In this document: positions 34,411-43,264 of the stretch, piece after piece
How the letters are laid out: each line of letters opens with the position of its first letter
Numbering within the stretch: position 1 is the stretch's first letter
From: Caulobacter sp.
GTDB taxonomy: Bacteria; Pseudomonadota; Alphaproteobacteria; Caulobacterales; Caulobacteraceae
DNA length: 64,000 nt
Reading direction: 5' to 3'
NCBI GenBank assembly: GCA_030683005.1
Contig: JAUXMY010000026.1
Coordinates: 37,080 to 101,079, forward strand
Translations under genes and position numbers: made by a program
Notes under the pieces: model-generated
What the model saw: only the letters and a program-made list of their open reading frames with translations
Told to the model about the DNA's origin: nothing
The model's database searches: none

Positions 34411-36447
34411 TCAACGCGCCGACCGTTCATCGAGGGTGACCTTGCCCTTCGTGTCACGAACAATCCGGCGACCACAGTCGGCGGTGATCCGTCCCGCCTC
34501 GATCTCGCCCAGCCAGCGTGTGAAGTCCGCCGCGATCGGGTCGTGGACCGCATCGGGCAGGCCCGACATCCCGTGACGACCGCTGACAGCCTGGATCAGC
34601 ATGAGGCACGCGCCGCGGTCGCCGGCCAGATCGAACCAGCGTCGGGTCAGGGCGGTCGGGGTCTGGGTATCGCGGTCGCCGCTGTAGATGAACACCGGGA
34701 TCGGGCGAAGCGCCGCGACGTCGAGCATGCCTGTCGAGGCGGCCGTGCATTGGCCGTCGGGCAGCGTCACCCGGCCAAACAGCTTCGTCCAGAACGGCGA
34801 AAACTCGGCGCAGGGCCCGGTGATCCGGCCATGATCGTCAATGAAGGGGCTGTCCAGCATCATGAAGTCGATGTGGGGACCCCCGCCGCGCAGGGCGACG
34901 ACCCCGTACAGCCCGCCGAAGCTCGTGCCTTCGAGACCAACGCGTCTGTCGGCGTAGGCCGGCTGCGCCCTGACCCAGGCCACGGCGGCGTTCAGGTCTT
35001 CCTGCACGACCGGCGGTAGAGGCGGTCCGAGCGCTTCGAGGTGCGCTGCGCCATAGCCCGTCGATCCGCGGTAGTCGACCTGCAGCACGTCGTACCCCAG
35101 CGACAGAAACCACCGGGTCTTGCGATGGCTGTTGCTCAGGATGTTCACCGACGGCCCACCGTGCAGGCTGATTACGACCCCCTTCGGCGGCACGACTCGA
35201 TCGGCTGTGTAGAGCCGTGCGGGCAGGGTGGTTTCGCCGACCGGGATGATGATCGGCGCGGAGGTCACGCGGGGCGCGGCGAGCCCGCGCTGGTTCTCGA
35301 CGACGATCCGGCGGCCGGCGCCCGTGCCTGGATCGAGGATGTGCAGCTGGTCGTAGCCGGTGACCCGCCGGAAGCGCAGGACCACGACGTCGAGACTCTC
35401 GTTGGTGACGATCTGCATCAGCTCCAGATCCGGTGTGGCGCGGCGCTGGTCGGCGACGTAGCGATCGACGGCCTCGCCGAACGCGGCGGACGCCTCGACG
35501 GCGTGGAACCGATCGAGGCTGAACACCCCCACGGCCTGACTGAAGGACGGGGTAAAGACGGCTTGCAGCGGGGAGTCCGGATCGGGCGGCAAGGGCAGGT
35601 CGGCCACAACGCCTGGCCGGTAGCGGCGCAGGATGCCGGGTTTTGGACCTAAATCTCCGGACCGGACGTAGAAACCTTCGCCATCGCGGTGAAGCCGGAT
35701 CACCAACCAGGGCCAGTTCTCGAGCGGCAACAGCGAACGTTCGCGAAGGAAGCCAGCCTCGAAGGAGGCCGACGCGCGGCGATTGAACGATACCTCGACG
35801 CCGCTTTTGTCGAAGGCGTTCCAACCCATCACGCGACCATCGGAGCCATAGATGGGCACGGCCGGCCCAAGCGCGTCGCCATCCACGGCCTCGAGTTTGG
35901 CCTTGAACTCGGCCGGAACCTCCTTCCACACGTCCCCGGCTGGTTCGATGGAGGAGTCGTCCGGCCAGGCGTCGAACAGGGGGCCGGCGAGAATACCCGG
36001 CAGCCAGTTCGTCTGCTCGCCGTCGCGGTAAGGCGCTGGCGCCGCGACCCAGACGCCGCCGCGTTGGAAGAAGCGGACACTCGTCTTCGCGCCGGCGATC
36101 ACGAGCACCGCCGCGCCGTCTTCGCGCCAGACGATCCGCGGTCGGTGGGGCAGCTGCGTCCGGACGCGCGTGCAGCGGTCGAGCGCCGCCTTGCGCTTCA
36201 GGCAGGCCGTATCCAGGAGGCGATAGGTGACAGTCGGCGGCCTGCCGATCACGCCCTCGGGCCGATGCGGGGGGCGGTCCGCCGCGATCAGCCAGGCGCC
36301 GTCGGGCGAGAGCGACAGCACGCCCATCGCCGCCGAGCTGTAGAGATCATCGAAGCGGACGGGCGATGCGGCCTCGGCGGGTGCGGACGTCAGCACAAGC
36401 ATCACCACCACGCCAGCCGCCCAACTCGCCAAACCACGCCCGATCAT
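34411..36447 (-). CDS. S9-family prolyl oligopeptidase-like serine peptidase
   Basis: 678 residues with a signal peptide (ends SAPAEAA near residue 28). An N-terminal beta-propeller-like region (about 40-420) precedes an alpha/beta-hydrolase domain (about 430-678) with nucleophile GTSFGG (Ser in the GxSxG), Asp in SGDRDTQTP and His in SGRHGMSG. The secreted or periplasmic location and the fold point to a dipeptidyl-peptidase-type enzyme. Substrate unknown. Fifteen bases separate it from dinB upstream. Confidence 0.85.
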   Translation of the reverse strand: MIGRGLASWAAGVVVMLVLTSAPAEAASPVRFDDLYSSAAMGVLSLSPDGAWLIAADRPPHRPEGVIGRPPTVTYRLLDTACLKRKAALDRCTRVRTQLPHRPRIVWREDGAAVLVIAGAKTSVRFFQRGGVWVAAPAPYRDGEQTNWLPGILAGPLFDAWPDDSSIEPAGDVWKEVPAEFKAKLEAVDGDALGPAVPIYGSDGRVMGWNAFDKSGVEVSFNRRASASFEAGFLRERSLLPLENWPWLVIRLHRDGEGFYVRSGDLGPKPGILRRYRPGVVADLPLPPDPDSPLQAVFTPSFSQAVGVFSLDRFHAVEASAAFGEAVDRYVADQRRATPDLELMQIVTNESLDVVVLRFRRVTGYDQLHILDPGTGAGRRIVVENQRGLAAPRVTSAPIIIPVGETTLPARLYTADRVVPPKGVVISLHGGPSVNILSNSHRKTRWFLSLGYDVLQVDYRGSTGYGAAHLEALGPPLPPVVQEDLNAAVAWVRAQPAYADRRVGLEGTSFGGLYGVVALRGGGPHIDFMMLDSPFIDDHGRITGPCAEFSPFWTKLFGRVTLPDGQCTAASTGMLDVAALRPIPVFIYSGDRDTQTPTALTRRWFDLAGDRGACLMLIQAVSGRHGMSGLPDAVHDPIAADFTRWLGEIEAGRITADCGRRIVRDTKGKVTLDERSAR

Positions 36448-36462
36448 GCAACGCCCCCGCGA

Positions 36463-37737
36463 CTACTCCCGATCTTCGCTCCGAAGGGCCCGGCCTGTCA
36501 CTACCGCGCCCTTGCCGAAGCGGGCGCGCAGGGCGTCGACAGCGGTTTCGCCGCGCAGGGCCCGGCGCTCGTCGTCGGCGAACAGGTCCGCGCCGGCCCC
36601 CTCGGCGGGGGCGAAGTCCGACAGGCCGGCCCCGATCAGGCGATAGGACGTTCCGCGCGGCTCGGCGGCCAGCAGCTCGCGGGCGACCTGGAACAGGATC
36701 TTCGCCGTCTGGGTGGGGACGGGCAGGGTGCGGCGGCGGGTGACGATCTGGAAGTCCGGCCGCCGCAGCTTCAGATGCGCCACCCGTCCGGCGATGCCCT
36801 CGGCGCGCAGCTGGCGGGCGACCTTCTCGCACAGCGGCCAGAGCCGGTCCTCCAGCGCTTCGGTCGCCGACAGGTCCTCGTTGAACGTGGTCTCGGCGCT
36901 GATGGTCTTGCGCGCCTCGTTGGGATTGACGCTGCGGCTGTCCTGGCCGAGGGCCAGTCTGTGCAGGTGCAGCCCATGCTGGCCGAAGCGGTCGGCCAGG
37001 TCCCGCAGGTCGGCGACGGCGATGTCCCCGACCGTGCGGTAGCCGGCCTTCTCGAGGCTGGCGACCATCACCGGGCCGACGCCGGGCATGATGCCGACCG
37101 GCTTGCCGGCCAGGAAGGAAACAGCCTCGGCGGCGCCGATCACCGAAAAGCCGCGCGGCTTGTCCAGGTCAGAGGCGATCTTGGCCAGGAACTTGTTGGG
37201 CGCGAGGCCGATGGAGACGGTCAGGCCGATCTCCGCCTCGATCTCCGCCTGCAGCCTGGCGAGCGTCACGGCCGGCGGGGCGCCGTGCAGCCGCTCGGTG
37301 CCCGACAGGTCCATCCAGGCCTCGTCCAGCGACAGGCCCTGCACCAGCGGCGTCAGGTCGCGCACCTTGCTGAAGATGCGTTTGCTCTCGGTGCGGTACT
37401 TCTGGAAGTCGGGCTTGAGGATCACCGCCTGCGGGCAAAGGCGCGTGGCCTTGAACATCGGCATGGCCGACCGCACGCCGCTCATCCGGGCGATGTAGCA
37501 GCAGGTGGTGACCACGCCGCGCACCCCGCCGCCGACGATCAGCGGCACGTCGCGCAGCTCCGGCCGGTCGCGCTTCTCGACCGAGGCGTAGAAGGCGTCG
37601 CAGTCGAGATGCGCCATGCCGAGCGTCGACAGCTCCTCATGCCGGATGACGCGCATCGAGCCGCAGGCCGGGCAGCGGCGCGGCTGGTCGTCTCCGGTGC
37701 GGAAGCAGTCGCGGCAGAGGGACTTCATGGGGAGCAT
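36463..37737 (-). CDS. dinB: DNA polymerase IV (DinB) with N-terminal zinc ribbon
   Basis: 424-residue Y-family translesion polymerase. The first 30 residues form a four-cysteine zinc-ribbon-like motif, CRDC-x10-CPAC (C8, C11, C22, C25). The polymerase core follows with DCDAFYASVEKRD and the catalytic SLDEAWMDLSG, then thumb helix-hairpin-helix and little-finger regions. The start ATG at 37737 has purine-rich GGAAGGGAG just upstream, supplied by the adjacent family-B repeat; ATG 37728 is also possible. The zinc ribbon is not part of E. coli DinB and probably modulates DNA or protein contacts. Confidence 0.92.
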   Translation of the reverse strand: MLPMKSLCRDCFRTGDDQPRRCPACGSMRVIRHEELSTLGMAHLDCDAFYASVEKRDRPELRDVPLIVGGGVRGVVTTCCYIARMSGVRSAMPMFKATRLCPQAVILKPDFQKYRTESKRIFSKVRDLTPLVQGLSLDEAWMDLSGTERLHGAPPAVTLARLQAEIEAEIGLTVSIGLAPNKFLAKIASDLDKPRGFSVIGAAEAVSFLAGKPVGIMPGVGPVMVASLEKAGYRTVGDIAVADLRDLADRFGQHGLHLHRLALGQDSRSVNPNEARKTISAETTFNEDLSATEALEDRLWPLCEKVARQLRAEGIAGRVAHLKLRRPDFQIVTRRRTLPVPTQTAKILFQVARELLAAEPRGTSYRLIGAGLSDFAPAEGAGADLFADDERRALRGETAVDALRARFGKGAVVTGRALRSEDRE

Positions 37738-37740
37738 CTT

Positions 37741-37895
37741 CTCCCTTCCTCCTCAATGGAGGAAGGGCTGGGGATGGTGGTGGAAGCTTGGCGTCCATCG
37801 AAGGAGGCGCGGGAGTCTCACAGCCTTGCTGGGCTCAACGGAATCTCAGTGGCCACACCACCACCCCTGCCCCTCCTCCATCGAGGAGGAGGGGA
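37741..37895. repeat. Intergenic repeat, family B, copy 2
   Basis: Opposite orientation to the copy at 19685-19837: left arm CCCTTCCTCCTCAATGGAGG, right arm CCCCTCCTCCATCGAGGAGG, with GGGATGGTGGTGG and CACCACCACCCC inside. It fills the whole gap between dinB and the ROK kinase, touches the kinase stop at 37896, and supplies the SD-like sequence of dinB. Confidence 0.85.
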
Positions 37896-38801
37896 TTAGC
37901 GGTCCAGCGGCCAGAGCCAGGCCGCGCCGCGGACGCCGGAGGAGTCGCCGTACTTCGCTGGGACGATCGGCGTGGTGAACTGGTCGGTGAAGGCGTAGTG
38001 CGCCACGACCGGCGGGACCCGTTCATAGAGGGCTTCGACGTTGGACATGCCGCCGCCCAGCACGATGACGTCCGGGTCGAGCAGGTTGCACATCGCCGCC
38101 AGCGCCCGGCCCAGCCGGTCGATGTAACGATCAAGGCAGGCTTCGGCCGCCGCCTCGCCGGCTTTGACCCGCTCGATGATCGCCCGGCCGTCGGCCTTCA
38201 GGCCTGTGCTGCGCTCGTAGTCCTCGCGGAAGGCCGAGCCGGAGACCCAGGTCTCCAGGCAGTCGGTCCGGCCGCACCAGCACTTGTGGGCCTGGTGTTC
38301 CTCGCGCGTTGGCCAGGGCAGGGGGCCGTGGCCCCATTCGCCGGCGATGCCGTTGCGCCCCTCCAGCGCCTGCCCTCGCAGCACGACGCCGCCGCCGCAG
38401 CCGGTGCCCAGGATGGCGCCGAACACGACGTTCGCGCCGGCGCCCGCGCCGTCCACGGCCTCGGACAGCGCAAAGCAGTTGGCGTCGTTCTGAAGCCGGA
38501 TCGGCCGGTCCAGGGCCCGTTCGACGTCCTCCTTGAACGGGCAGCCGTTCATCCAGGTCGAGTTGGCGTTTCGGATCCGGCCGGTGACCGGAGACACCGA
38601 TCCCGGCACGCCCATGCCGACGCTGGCCCCCGTAGCGCCGGCCTCGCGCTCCGCTTCGAGCACCAGGTCCCGCACGGCGCCAACAGCCTCGTCATAGTCG
38701 CCGGGATTGGGCGCCCGGACGCGGGCCAGGAAGGCGCCGTCGGGGCCTAGCGCGGCGGCCTCGATCTTGGTGCCCCCGAAATCAACGCCGATACGGATCA
38801 C
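37896..38801 (-). CDS. ROK-family sugar kinase (fructokinase/NagK-like)
   Basis: 301 residues. ATP-binding DFGGTKIEAAALG (about 7-19), catalytic GAILGTGCGGGVV region, and the ROK zinc motif HKCWCGRTDCLETWVSG (Cys residues plus His from GHG) are intact, so it looks catalytically competent. It phosphorylates a hexose, with fructose, mannose or N-acetylglucosamine as usual candidates. Encoded right after the HAD gene with a 4-bp overlap; together they may act in one sugar-phosphate route. Confidence 0.88.
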   Translation of the reverse strand: MIRIGVDFGGTKIEAAALGPDGAFLARVRAPNPGDYDEAVGAVRDLVLEAEREAGATGASVGMGVPGSVSPVTGRIRNANSTWMNGCPFKEDVERALDRPIRLQNDANCFALSEAVDGAGAGANVVFGAILGTGCGGGVVLRGQALEGRNGIAGEWGHGPLPWPTREEHQAHKCWCGRTDCLETWVSGSAFREDYERSTGLKADGRAIIERVKAGEAAAEACLDRYIDRLGRALAAMCNLLDPDVIVLGGGMSNVEALYERVPPVVAHYAFTDQFTTPIVPAKYGDSSGVRGAAWLWPLDR

Positions 38802-39439
38802 CGGACCGCCGCCTCGAGCGCCGGGCCCAGAGTCGTCCAGTCCTCGTGCAGGCCGTGGCGGTCGGGCGCGGTCGGGGCCAGCGGCCGCAGGCGGGTATCG
38901 GCGATGATCTGGAAGCGCTTCACGGCGGGAGCGGCCTCGGCCGAGGACTCGAGATTGGGCAGCAGGTCGTCGATGAAGCAGGCCGGCCCCGAGGTGCGGC
39001 GACTCATCTCCAGGATGGTCGGCCCCTTGAGTCCGGAATGCAGGATCATCGGATAGTCGAAGCCGTGGGTGCTGAGCCAGCCGGTCCGCGATTCCAGCGC
39101 ATGGGCCGGGGCGTTGGTCAGGATGACCACGCCCGCCTTCGTCGACAGCGTGGCCAGCGCGTCGGCGGCGCCCTCCACCGGGTCGAGGTCGCCGGCCCCG
39201 TCGCGGAAGAAGTCGTCGAACAGCGCCTTGCCGGTCTCGAAGTCGAGGCTCTCGGTCTCGCCGGGTCGGTACAGGTTCTGGAACAGCGCAAAGCGGTCGA
39301 TCCGCATCTCGTAGCCGTGGCGGCGGACGTAGCGTTCAAACCCCGTCATGAAGTGGGCCAGCACCTCGTCGACGTCGACGATCAGCAGCGGCGCGTCGGC
39401 GTGAATGGACAGGTCGGAGAGGGTGAGGGGCTGGGGCAA
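38798..39439 (-). CDS. HAD-superfamily hydrolase-like protein
   Basis: 213 residues. The first motif LLIVDVDEVLAHFM has the nucleophile Asp in a DVDEVL context, and VVILTNAPAHALESRTGWL plus ACFIDDLLPNLESS mark motifs II and IV. Phosphatase activity is likely but the substrate is unknown. Coupled to the ROK kinase by ATGA overlap. It starts 110 bp before divK in divergent orientation, so both share the regulatory gap. Confidence 0.8.
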   Translation of the reverse strand: MPQPLTLSDLSIHADAPLLIVDVDEVLAHFMTGFERYVRRHGYEMRIDRFALFQNLYRPGETESLDFETGKALFDDFFRDGAGDLDPVEGAADALATLSTKAGVVILTNAPAHALESRTGWLSTHGFDYPMILHSGLKGPTILEMSRRTSGPACFIDDLLPNLESSAEAAPAVKRFQIIADTRLRPLAPTAPDRHGLHEDWTTLGPALEAAVR

Positions 39440-39446
39440 GATCAGG

Positions 39447-39461
39447 TTAGCTCGGGTTTAA
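39447..39461. promoter_or_regulatory. CtrA-box-like site upstream of divK
   Basis: TTAG-CTCGGGT-TTAA: two half-sites with 7-bp spacing matching TTAA-N7-TTAA with one mismatch. It lies 88 bp before the divK ATG and just upstream of the divergent HAD gene. CtrA control of divK is known in Caulobacter crescentus; the assignment here is by motif only. Confidence 0.6.
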
Positions 39462-39548
39462 GGATATTCGGGGACTACTGCCCTGGAGAAGTTGCGGCGA
39501 GTCGCTTGTTGCCGCGTCGCACCAGATGGCTGGGGTTCAGGTCCGTAG

Positions 39549-39914
39549 ATGGCCAAGAAGGTCCTCATCGTCGAGGATAATGAGCTCAATATGAAGCTCT
39601 TCCACGACCTGCTTGACGCGCAAGGGTATGAAACCCTTCAGACGCGCGAAGGGTTGCAGGCGCTCGCCATCGCGCGCGAGCACCGTCCCGACCTGATTCT
39701 CATGGACATCCAGCTGCCCGAGATCTCCGGACTGGAGGTCACGAAATGGCTGAAGGAGGACGACGACCTGAGCCATATTCCGGTCGTGGCCGTTACGGCC
39801 TTCGCGATGAAGGGCGACGAGGAGCGGATTCGCGAAGGCGGTTGCGAGGCCTATATTTCCAAGCCGATTTCGGTGTCGCACTTCCTCGACACCATCAAGC
39901 GGCTGCTGGACTAG
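39549..39914 (+). CDS. divK: Cell-fate response regulator DivK
   Basis: 121-residue single-domain receiver. Phosphoacceptor Asp53 (ILMDIQLPE), acidic pocket ED at 9-10, conserved Thr in VVAVTAFA and Lys in ISKPISV are all intact. The sequence is nearly identical to C. crescentus DivK in motif order, but the tail ends RLLD, a few residues shorter. Phosphorylated by DivJ (localized by SpmX) and dephosphorylated by PleC, it controls CckA and CtrA. First gene of the divK-pleD operon. Confidence 0.97.
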   Translation: MAKKVLIVEDNELNMKLFHDLLDAQGYETLQTREGLQALAIAREHRPDLILMDIQLPEISGLEVTKWLKEDDDLSHIPVVAVTAFAMKGDEERIREGGCEAYISKPISVSHFLDTIKRLLD

Positions 39915-39927
39915 GAGAGGGCAGGCT

Positions 39928-41289
39928 ATGAGCGCGCGGATCCTGGTCGTCGACGACATCGAAGCCAATGTGAAGCTGCTCGAGGCCCGTCTGACGGCCG
40001 AGTACTACGAGGTTCTGACCGCCAGCGATGGCCCCACTGCCCTGGCGCTGGCGGCCTCCGAAAAGCCCGACATCGTCCTGCTGGACGTCATGATGCCCGG
40101 TATGGACGGCTTCGAGGTCTGCCGCCGGCTGAAGGACGATCCAATCACCCGCCATATCCCGGTGGTGCTGGTCACCGCGCTTGATGGTCGCAGCGACCGG
40201 ATCACCGGCCTGGAGGCCGGAGCCGACGAGTTCCTCACCAAGCCGATTGACGATGTGATGCTGTTCGCCCGCGTGCGCAGCCTGACCCGCCTCAAACAGG
40301 TGCTGGACGAGCTCCGGGCCCGGGAGGCGTCGGGACGCCGCATCGGCGTCATCGCCGGCGCCGCCGCCCGCCTGGGCGGTACGGGCGGCCGGGTGCTCGT
40401 GCTGGACGACAACGAACGCCAGGCCCAGCGCCTGATGGCCGAACTGTCGATTGAGCACCGGCCGGTGGCCGAGACCGATCCCGAGAAGGCGCATATGACC
40501 GCCCGGGGACCGGTGGACCTCATCGTGGTCAACGCCACCGCGCGCGGGTTTGATGGCCTGCGGTTCGCGGCCAACATCCGCTCCGATGAAGCGACCCGGC
40601 ACCTGCCGATCCTGGCCATCGTCGACCCCGATGAACGCCACCGCCTGGTCAAGGCGCTGGAGATCGGCGTCAACGACATCCTGACCAAGCCGATCGACCC
40701 CCAGGAAATGGCGGCCCGGGCGCGGACGCAGATCCGGCGCAAGCGGTACACCGACTTCCTGCGCGACAACCTCGACCATTCGCTGGAGCTGGCGGTCACC
40801 GACCAGCTCACCGGCCTGCATAACCGCCGCTACATGGAGGGGCAGCTGGGCGCCCTGGTGAAGCGGGCGATGCTCGGCGGCGATCCGGTTTCGGCCCTGA
40901 TGATCGACATCGATCACTTCAAGAAAATCAACGACAACTTCGGCCACGACATCGGCGACGAGGTACTGCGCGAGTTCGCGGTCCGGCTGGCGTCCAATGT
41001 CCGGGCCATCGATCTGCCCTGTCGCTACGGTGGCGAGGAATTCACGGTGATCATGCCCGGCGCCCGGTTGCAGGACGCCGAGCGGGTCGCCGAACGCATT
41101 CGCCTGCACGTCGCGGGCTCGCCGTTCCGGGTCTCCGGCGGCGAACTGCTCACCGTGACCATCTCGATCGGGGTCTCCAGCACGAGCGGAGAGGGCGACA
41201 CGCCCGAAATGCTGCTCAAGCGCGCCGACGAGGCTGTCTACGAGGCCAAGGCCGCCGGCCGAAACCGGGTCATCGCCCGCGCCGCCTGA
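39928..41289 (+). CDS. pleD: Diguanylate cyclase response regulator PleD
   Basis: 453 residues: receiver 1 (about 1-120, Asp53 in IVLLDVMMPG), receiver-like adaptor 2 (about 150-275, lacking the phosphoacceptor) and GGDEF domain (about 285-453). The active site is GGEEF at 368-372, and the inhibitory I-site RAID is at 359-362, the same numbering as C. crescentus PleD. It makes c-di-GMP at the stalked pole on phosphorylation, driving flagellum loss and stalk growth. Fourteen bases after divK. Confidence 0.97.
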   Translation: MSARILVVDDIEANVKLLEARLTAEYYEVLTASDGPTALALAASEKPDIVLLDVMMPGMDGFEVCRRLKDDPITRHIPVVLVTALDGRSDRITGLEAGADEFLTKPIDDVMLFARVRSLTRLKQVLDELRAREASGRRIGVIAGAAARLGGTGGRVLVLDDNERQAQRLMAELSIEHRPVAETDPEKAHMTARGPVDLIVVNATARGFDGLRFAANIRSDEATRHLPILAIVDPDERHRLVKALEIGVNDILTKPIDPQEMAARARTQIRRKRYTDFLRDNLDHSLELAVTDQLTGLHNRRYMEGQLGALVKRAMLGGDPVSALMIDIDHFKKINDNFGHDIGDEVLREFAVRLASNVRAIDLPCRYGGEEFTVIMPGARLQDAERVAERIRLHVAGSPFRVSGGELLTVTISIGVSSTSGEGDTPEMLLKRADEAVYEAKAAGRNRVIARAA

Positions 41290-41330
41290 TATCCACAGGA
41301 ATACGCCTCCCGGTGGGCATGTCGTGTGAC

Positions 41331-41352
41331 TTGTGTCTGGTATCCGACACAA
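41331..41352. promoter_or_regulatory. Inverted repeat upstream of a membrane protein gene
   Basis: TTGTGTC (41331-41337) and GACACAA (41346-41352) form a perfect 7-bp dyad with an 8-bp spacer, 48 bp before the ATG at 41400. A possible operator; no family assigned. Confidence 0.4.
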
Positions 41353-41399
41353 CGAATGCTATTGCTTACCGTGGGGCAGTTCGACGGGGGGGCGTTTCG

Positions 41400-41831
41400 A
41401 TGATCTACGGATGGCGTAAGGCGGCGGCGCCGCTTGCGATCGCCCTCGGTCCGACGGTGATCATCGTTGCGATCCTGCGCAACTGGCATGGCTGGGAAGC
41501 GCCCCCGTTCTGGCTGGACGACTACGCAGCCGGGATCGGGTTGCTGGGCGCGGGCATATTCTCCATCCGGGACCAGGACAGCATCAGGGGCCGGTTGCTC
41601 AGCGCCGCGCTTGCGCTGTCGGTCGGTGTGATGTGGGCATCCCTGTTCGAGCCGCTGGCCGGCCTTTACCCCGCTCCCTCCGAGTGGAGCGCTTTTCCGG
41701 CCACCAGCCGGATCCTGACCCTGGCCTGTCTGGCGGCCTCCGTCGCCGGTCTGTTGCTCAGCCTGCCGAGCAAGCGACCGCCGTTCGTCGGCACCCGGCC
41801 GGACACCGATAAAAGGAAAGGCCGGCGCTAG
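41400..41831 (+). CDS. Small four-helix membrane protein
   Basis: 143 residues. Hydrophobic segments at about 8-26 (AAPLAIALGPTVIIVAILR), 43-56, 65-85 and 103-120 suggest four helices; the end is basic. The stop codon lies inside the loop/arm of the rpmG terminator hairpin (convergent genes). Start ATG at 41400 is preferred to in-frame 41313. Unrecognised family. Confidence 0.75.
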   Translation: MIYGWRKAAAPLAIALGPTVIIVAILRNWHGWEAPPFWLDDYAAGIGLLGAGIFSIRDQDSIRGRLLSAALALSVGVMWASLFEPLAGLYPAPSEWSAFPATSRILTLACLAASVAGLLLSLPSKRPPFVGTRPDTDKRKGRR

Positions 41832-41840
41832 GCGCCGGCC
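41811..41840 (-). terminator. Terminator of rpmG (minus strand)
   Basis: GGCCGGCGC (41820-41828) pairs with GCGCCGGCC (41832-41840) with loop TAG; read on the minus strand the stem is followed by CTTTCCTTTT. It overlaps the stop codon of the convergent membrane-protein gene. Confidence 0.8.
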
Positions 41841-41872
41841 CTCGTAAAAATCCCGCAGGGGCCAACGGCCTC

Positions 41873-42040
41873 CTACTTGATTTTGCCTTCCTTGAACTCG
41901 ACGTGCTTGCGCACGATCGGGTCGTACTTCTTGAGCACCATCTTCTCGGTCTTGGTGCGGGCGTTCTTCTTGGTCACGTAGAAGAAGCCGGTGTCCGCCG
42001 ACGAGTTCAGACGGATCTTGATGGAAGCCGGTTTGGCCAT
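41873..42040 (-). CDS. rpmG: 50S ribosomal protein L33
   Basis: 55 residues, read directly from the minus strand: [20 protein letters not shown], then [20 protein letters not shown] and a Lys-rich end. This is L33 of the cysteine-free type (no zinc-ribbon CxxC), so it is independent of zinc. Start ATG at 42040 with stop at 41873-41875. It follows pleD after one gene, as in Caulobacter. Confidence 0.97.
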   Translation of the reverse strand: MAKPASIKIRLNSSADTGFFYVTKKNARTKTEKMVLKKYDPIVRKHVEFKEGKIK

Positions 42041-42140
42041 CGATGGAATCCTTCGGTAGCCGCGTGGGCCGAAACTGAGAGGCGCGGAAAATACTCACCG
42101 CCCGCTGGAAGTCAATGTCTGTCGCAGATAGGGTCGCGGG

Positions 42141-42692
42141 ATGACCCTTCGCCCGTTCGCCGCCGCCGCGGCCCTTCTGCTCGCCGCCTGCGCCACAACC
42201 CCGGCCCCGGCTCCCGCCGACGCCTTTTTCGGCCGCCTCCAGGCCTTGTGCGGCATGACCTTCGCCGGCCGTGTCGTGACCAATGACCCGCTCGACGCCG
42301 ACTTCGCCGGCAAGCCGCTGGTGATGCGGGTGACGGGGTGCACCGATACCGAGGTGCACATCCCCTTCGCGGTCGGCGAGGACCGGTCCCGCACCTGGGT
42401 CATCACCCGCACGGCGGGCGGCCTGCGGCTCAAGCACGATCACCGTCACACCGACGGGACCGAGGATGAGCTGTCGCAGTACGGCGGCGACACCGCCACG
42501 ACCGGTTCGGCCGCCCGCCAGGAGTTTCCGGCCGACGCCTTCAGCCGCACGCTGTTCTTGGGCAAGGGCAATCCGGCCTCGGTGACCAACGTCTGGGCCG
42601 TCGAGGTCCATCCTGGCCAGACCTATGCCTACGAGCTGCGCCGCCAGAACCGCTTCTTCCGGGTCGAGTTCGACCTGAGCAAGCCGCTCTGA
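42141..42692 (+). CDS. Lipoprotein of unknown function
   Basis: 183 residues with signal peptide and lipobox LAAC near residue 14-17, followed by an Ala/Pro linker. The mature domain includes FFGRLQALCGMTFAGRVV, VTGCTDTEVHIPFAVGEDRSRTW and a histidine-rich LKHDHRHTDGTED segment, ending RRQNRFFRVEFDLSKPL. Similar secreted proteins occur in Caulobacter, but no function is known to me. Divergent from rpmG. Confidence 0.8.
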   Translation: MTLRPFAAAAALLLAACATTPAPAPADAFFGRLQALCGMTFAGRVVTNDPLDADFAGKPLVMRVTGCTDTEVHIPFAVGEDRSRTWVITRTAGGLRLKHDHRHTDGTEDELSQYGGDTATTGSAARQEFPADAFSRTLFLGKGNPASVTNVWAVEVHPGQTYAYELRRQNRFFRVEFDLSKPL

Positions 42693-42694
42693 CC

Positions 42695-43264
42695 TCAGGC
42701 CAGCGGCTTCACCAGCGGTTTGCCGCGCCGGTAGGTCATCAGGAAGGGCGAATCCCCGGCCGCCAGCGACCGCAGGATCGCCTCGGTGATGTCGAACAGC
42801 GGCAGCTTCAGCGCCTCGTCCAGCGGCCGCCAGGCGAGGTCGGCCAGCTCCGGTGATTCCGCCGCCTCGCCGACGGCCAGATCAGCGTCGGCGACGAAGA
42901 ACCGGGCGTGGAAGCGCACCGGGCTCTCGGTGGGGGTGATGGCCCGGGCCGCGACGGTCAGCGCGCCGTGCTCGGCCGGCAGGATCAGGCCGGTCTCCTC
43001 GGCGGTCTCGCGGATGGCGGCTGTGGCCAGGGCGCTGGCCAGGCGGCTGGGCGCGGCGGCGCGGCGGACGCTGTCCTCGGCCAGCGGGCTGAGCGCCGGC
43101 TGGTCGAAGTCCGCCCGGTCCAGCTTGCCGCCGGGAAACACGAAGACGTCCGGCGCGAAGCGGGACTTGGCCGGTCGGCGCCCCATCAGCACCGTCGGCC
43201 CGGCGCGCTCACGGCGCAGCAGGATCAGGCTGGCGGCGTGGCGAGGACGAACACCGGTGCTCAC
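42695..43264 (-). CDS. Nudix hydrolase, tandem copy 2
   Basis: 189 residues. The Nudix core AIRETAEETGL (REx2EE) is present, but the first Gly of the classical box is separated from it by an insertion after FPGGKLDRADFD, as in the NUDT19/CoA-type subgroup. Likely cleaves a nucleoside diphosphate linked to another moiety. It is paralogous to the neighbouring gene with a 4-bp overlap, so the pair arose by duplication. Confidence 0.85.
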   Translation of the reverse strand: MSTGVRPRHAASLILLRRERAGPTVLMGRRPAKSRFAPDVFVFPGGKLDRADFDQPALSPLAEDSVRRAAAPSRLASALATAAIRETAEETGLILPAEHGALTVAARAITPTESPVRFHARFFVADADLAVGEAAESPELADLAWRPLDEALKLPLFDITEAILRSLAAGDSPFLMTYRRGKPLVKPLA

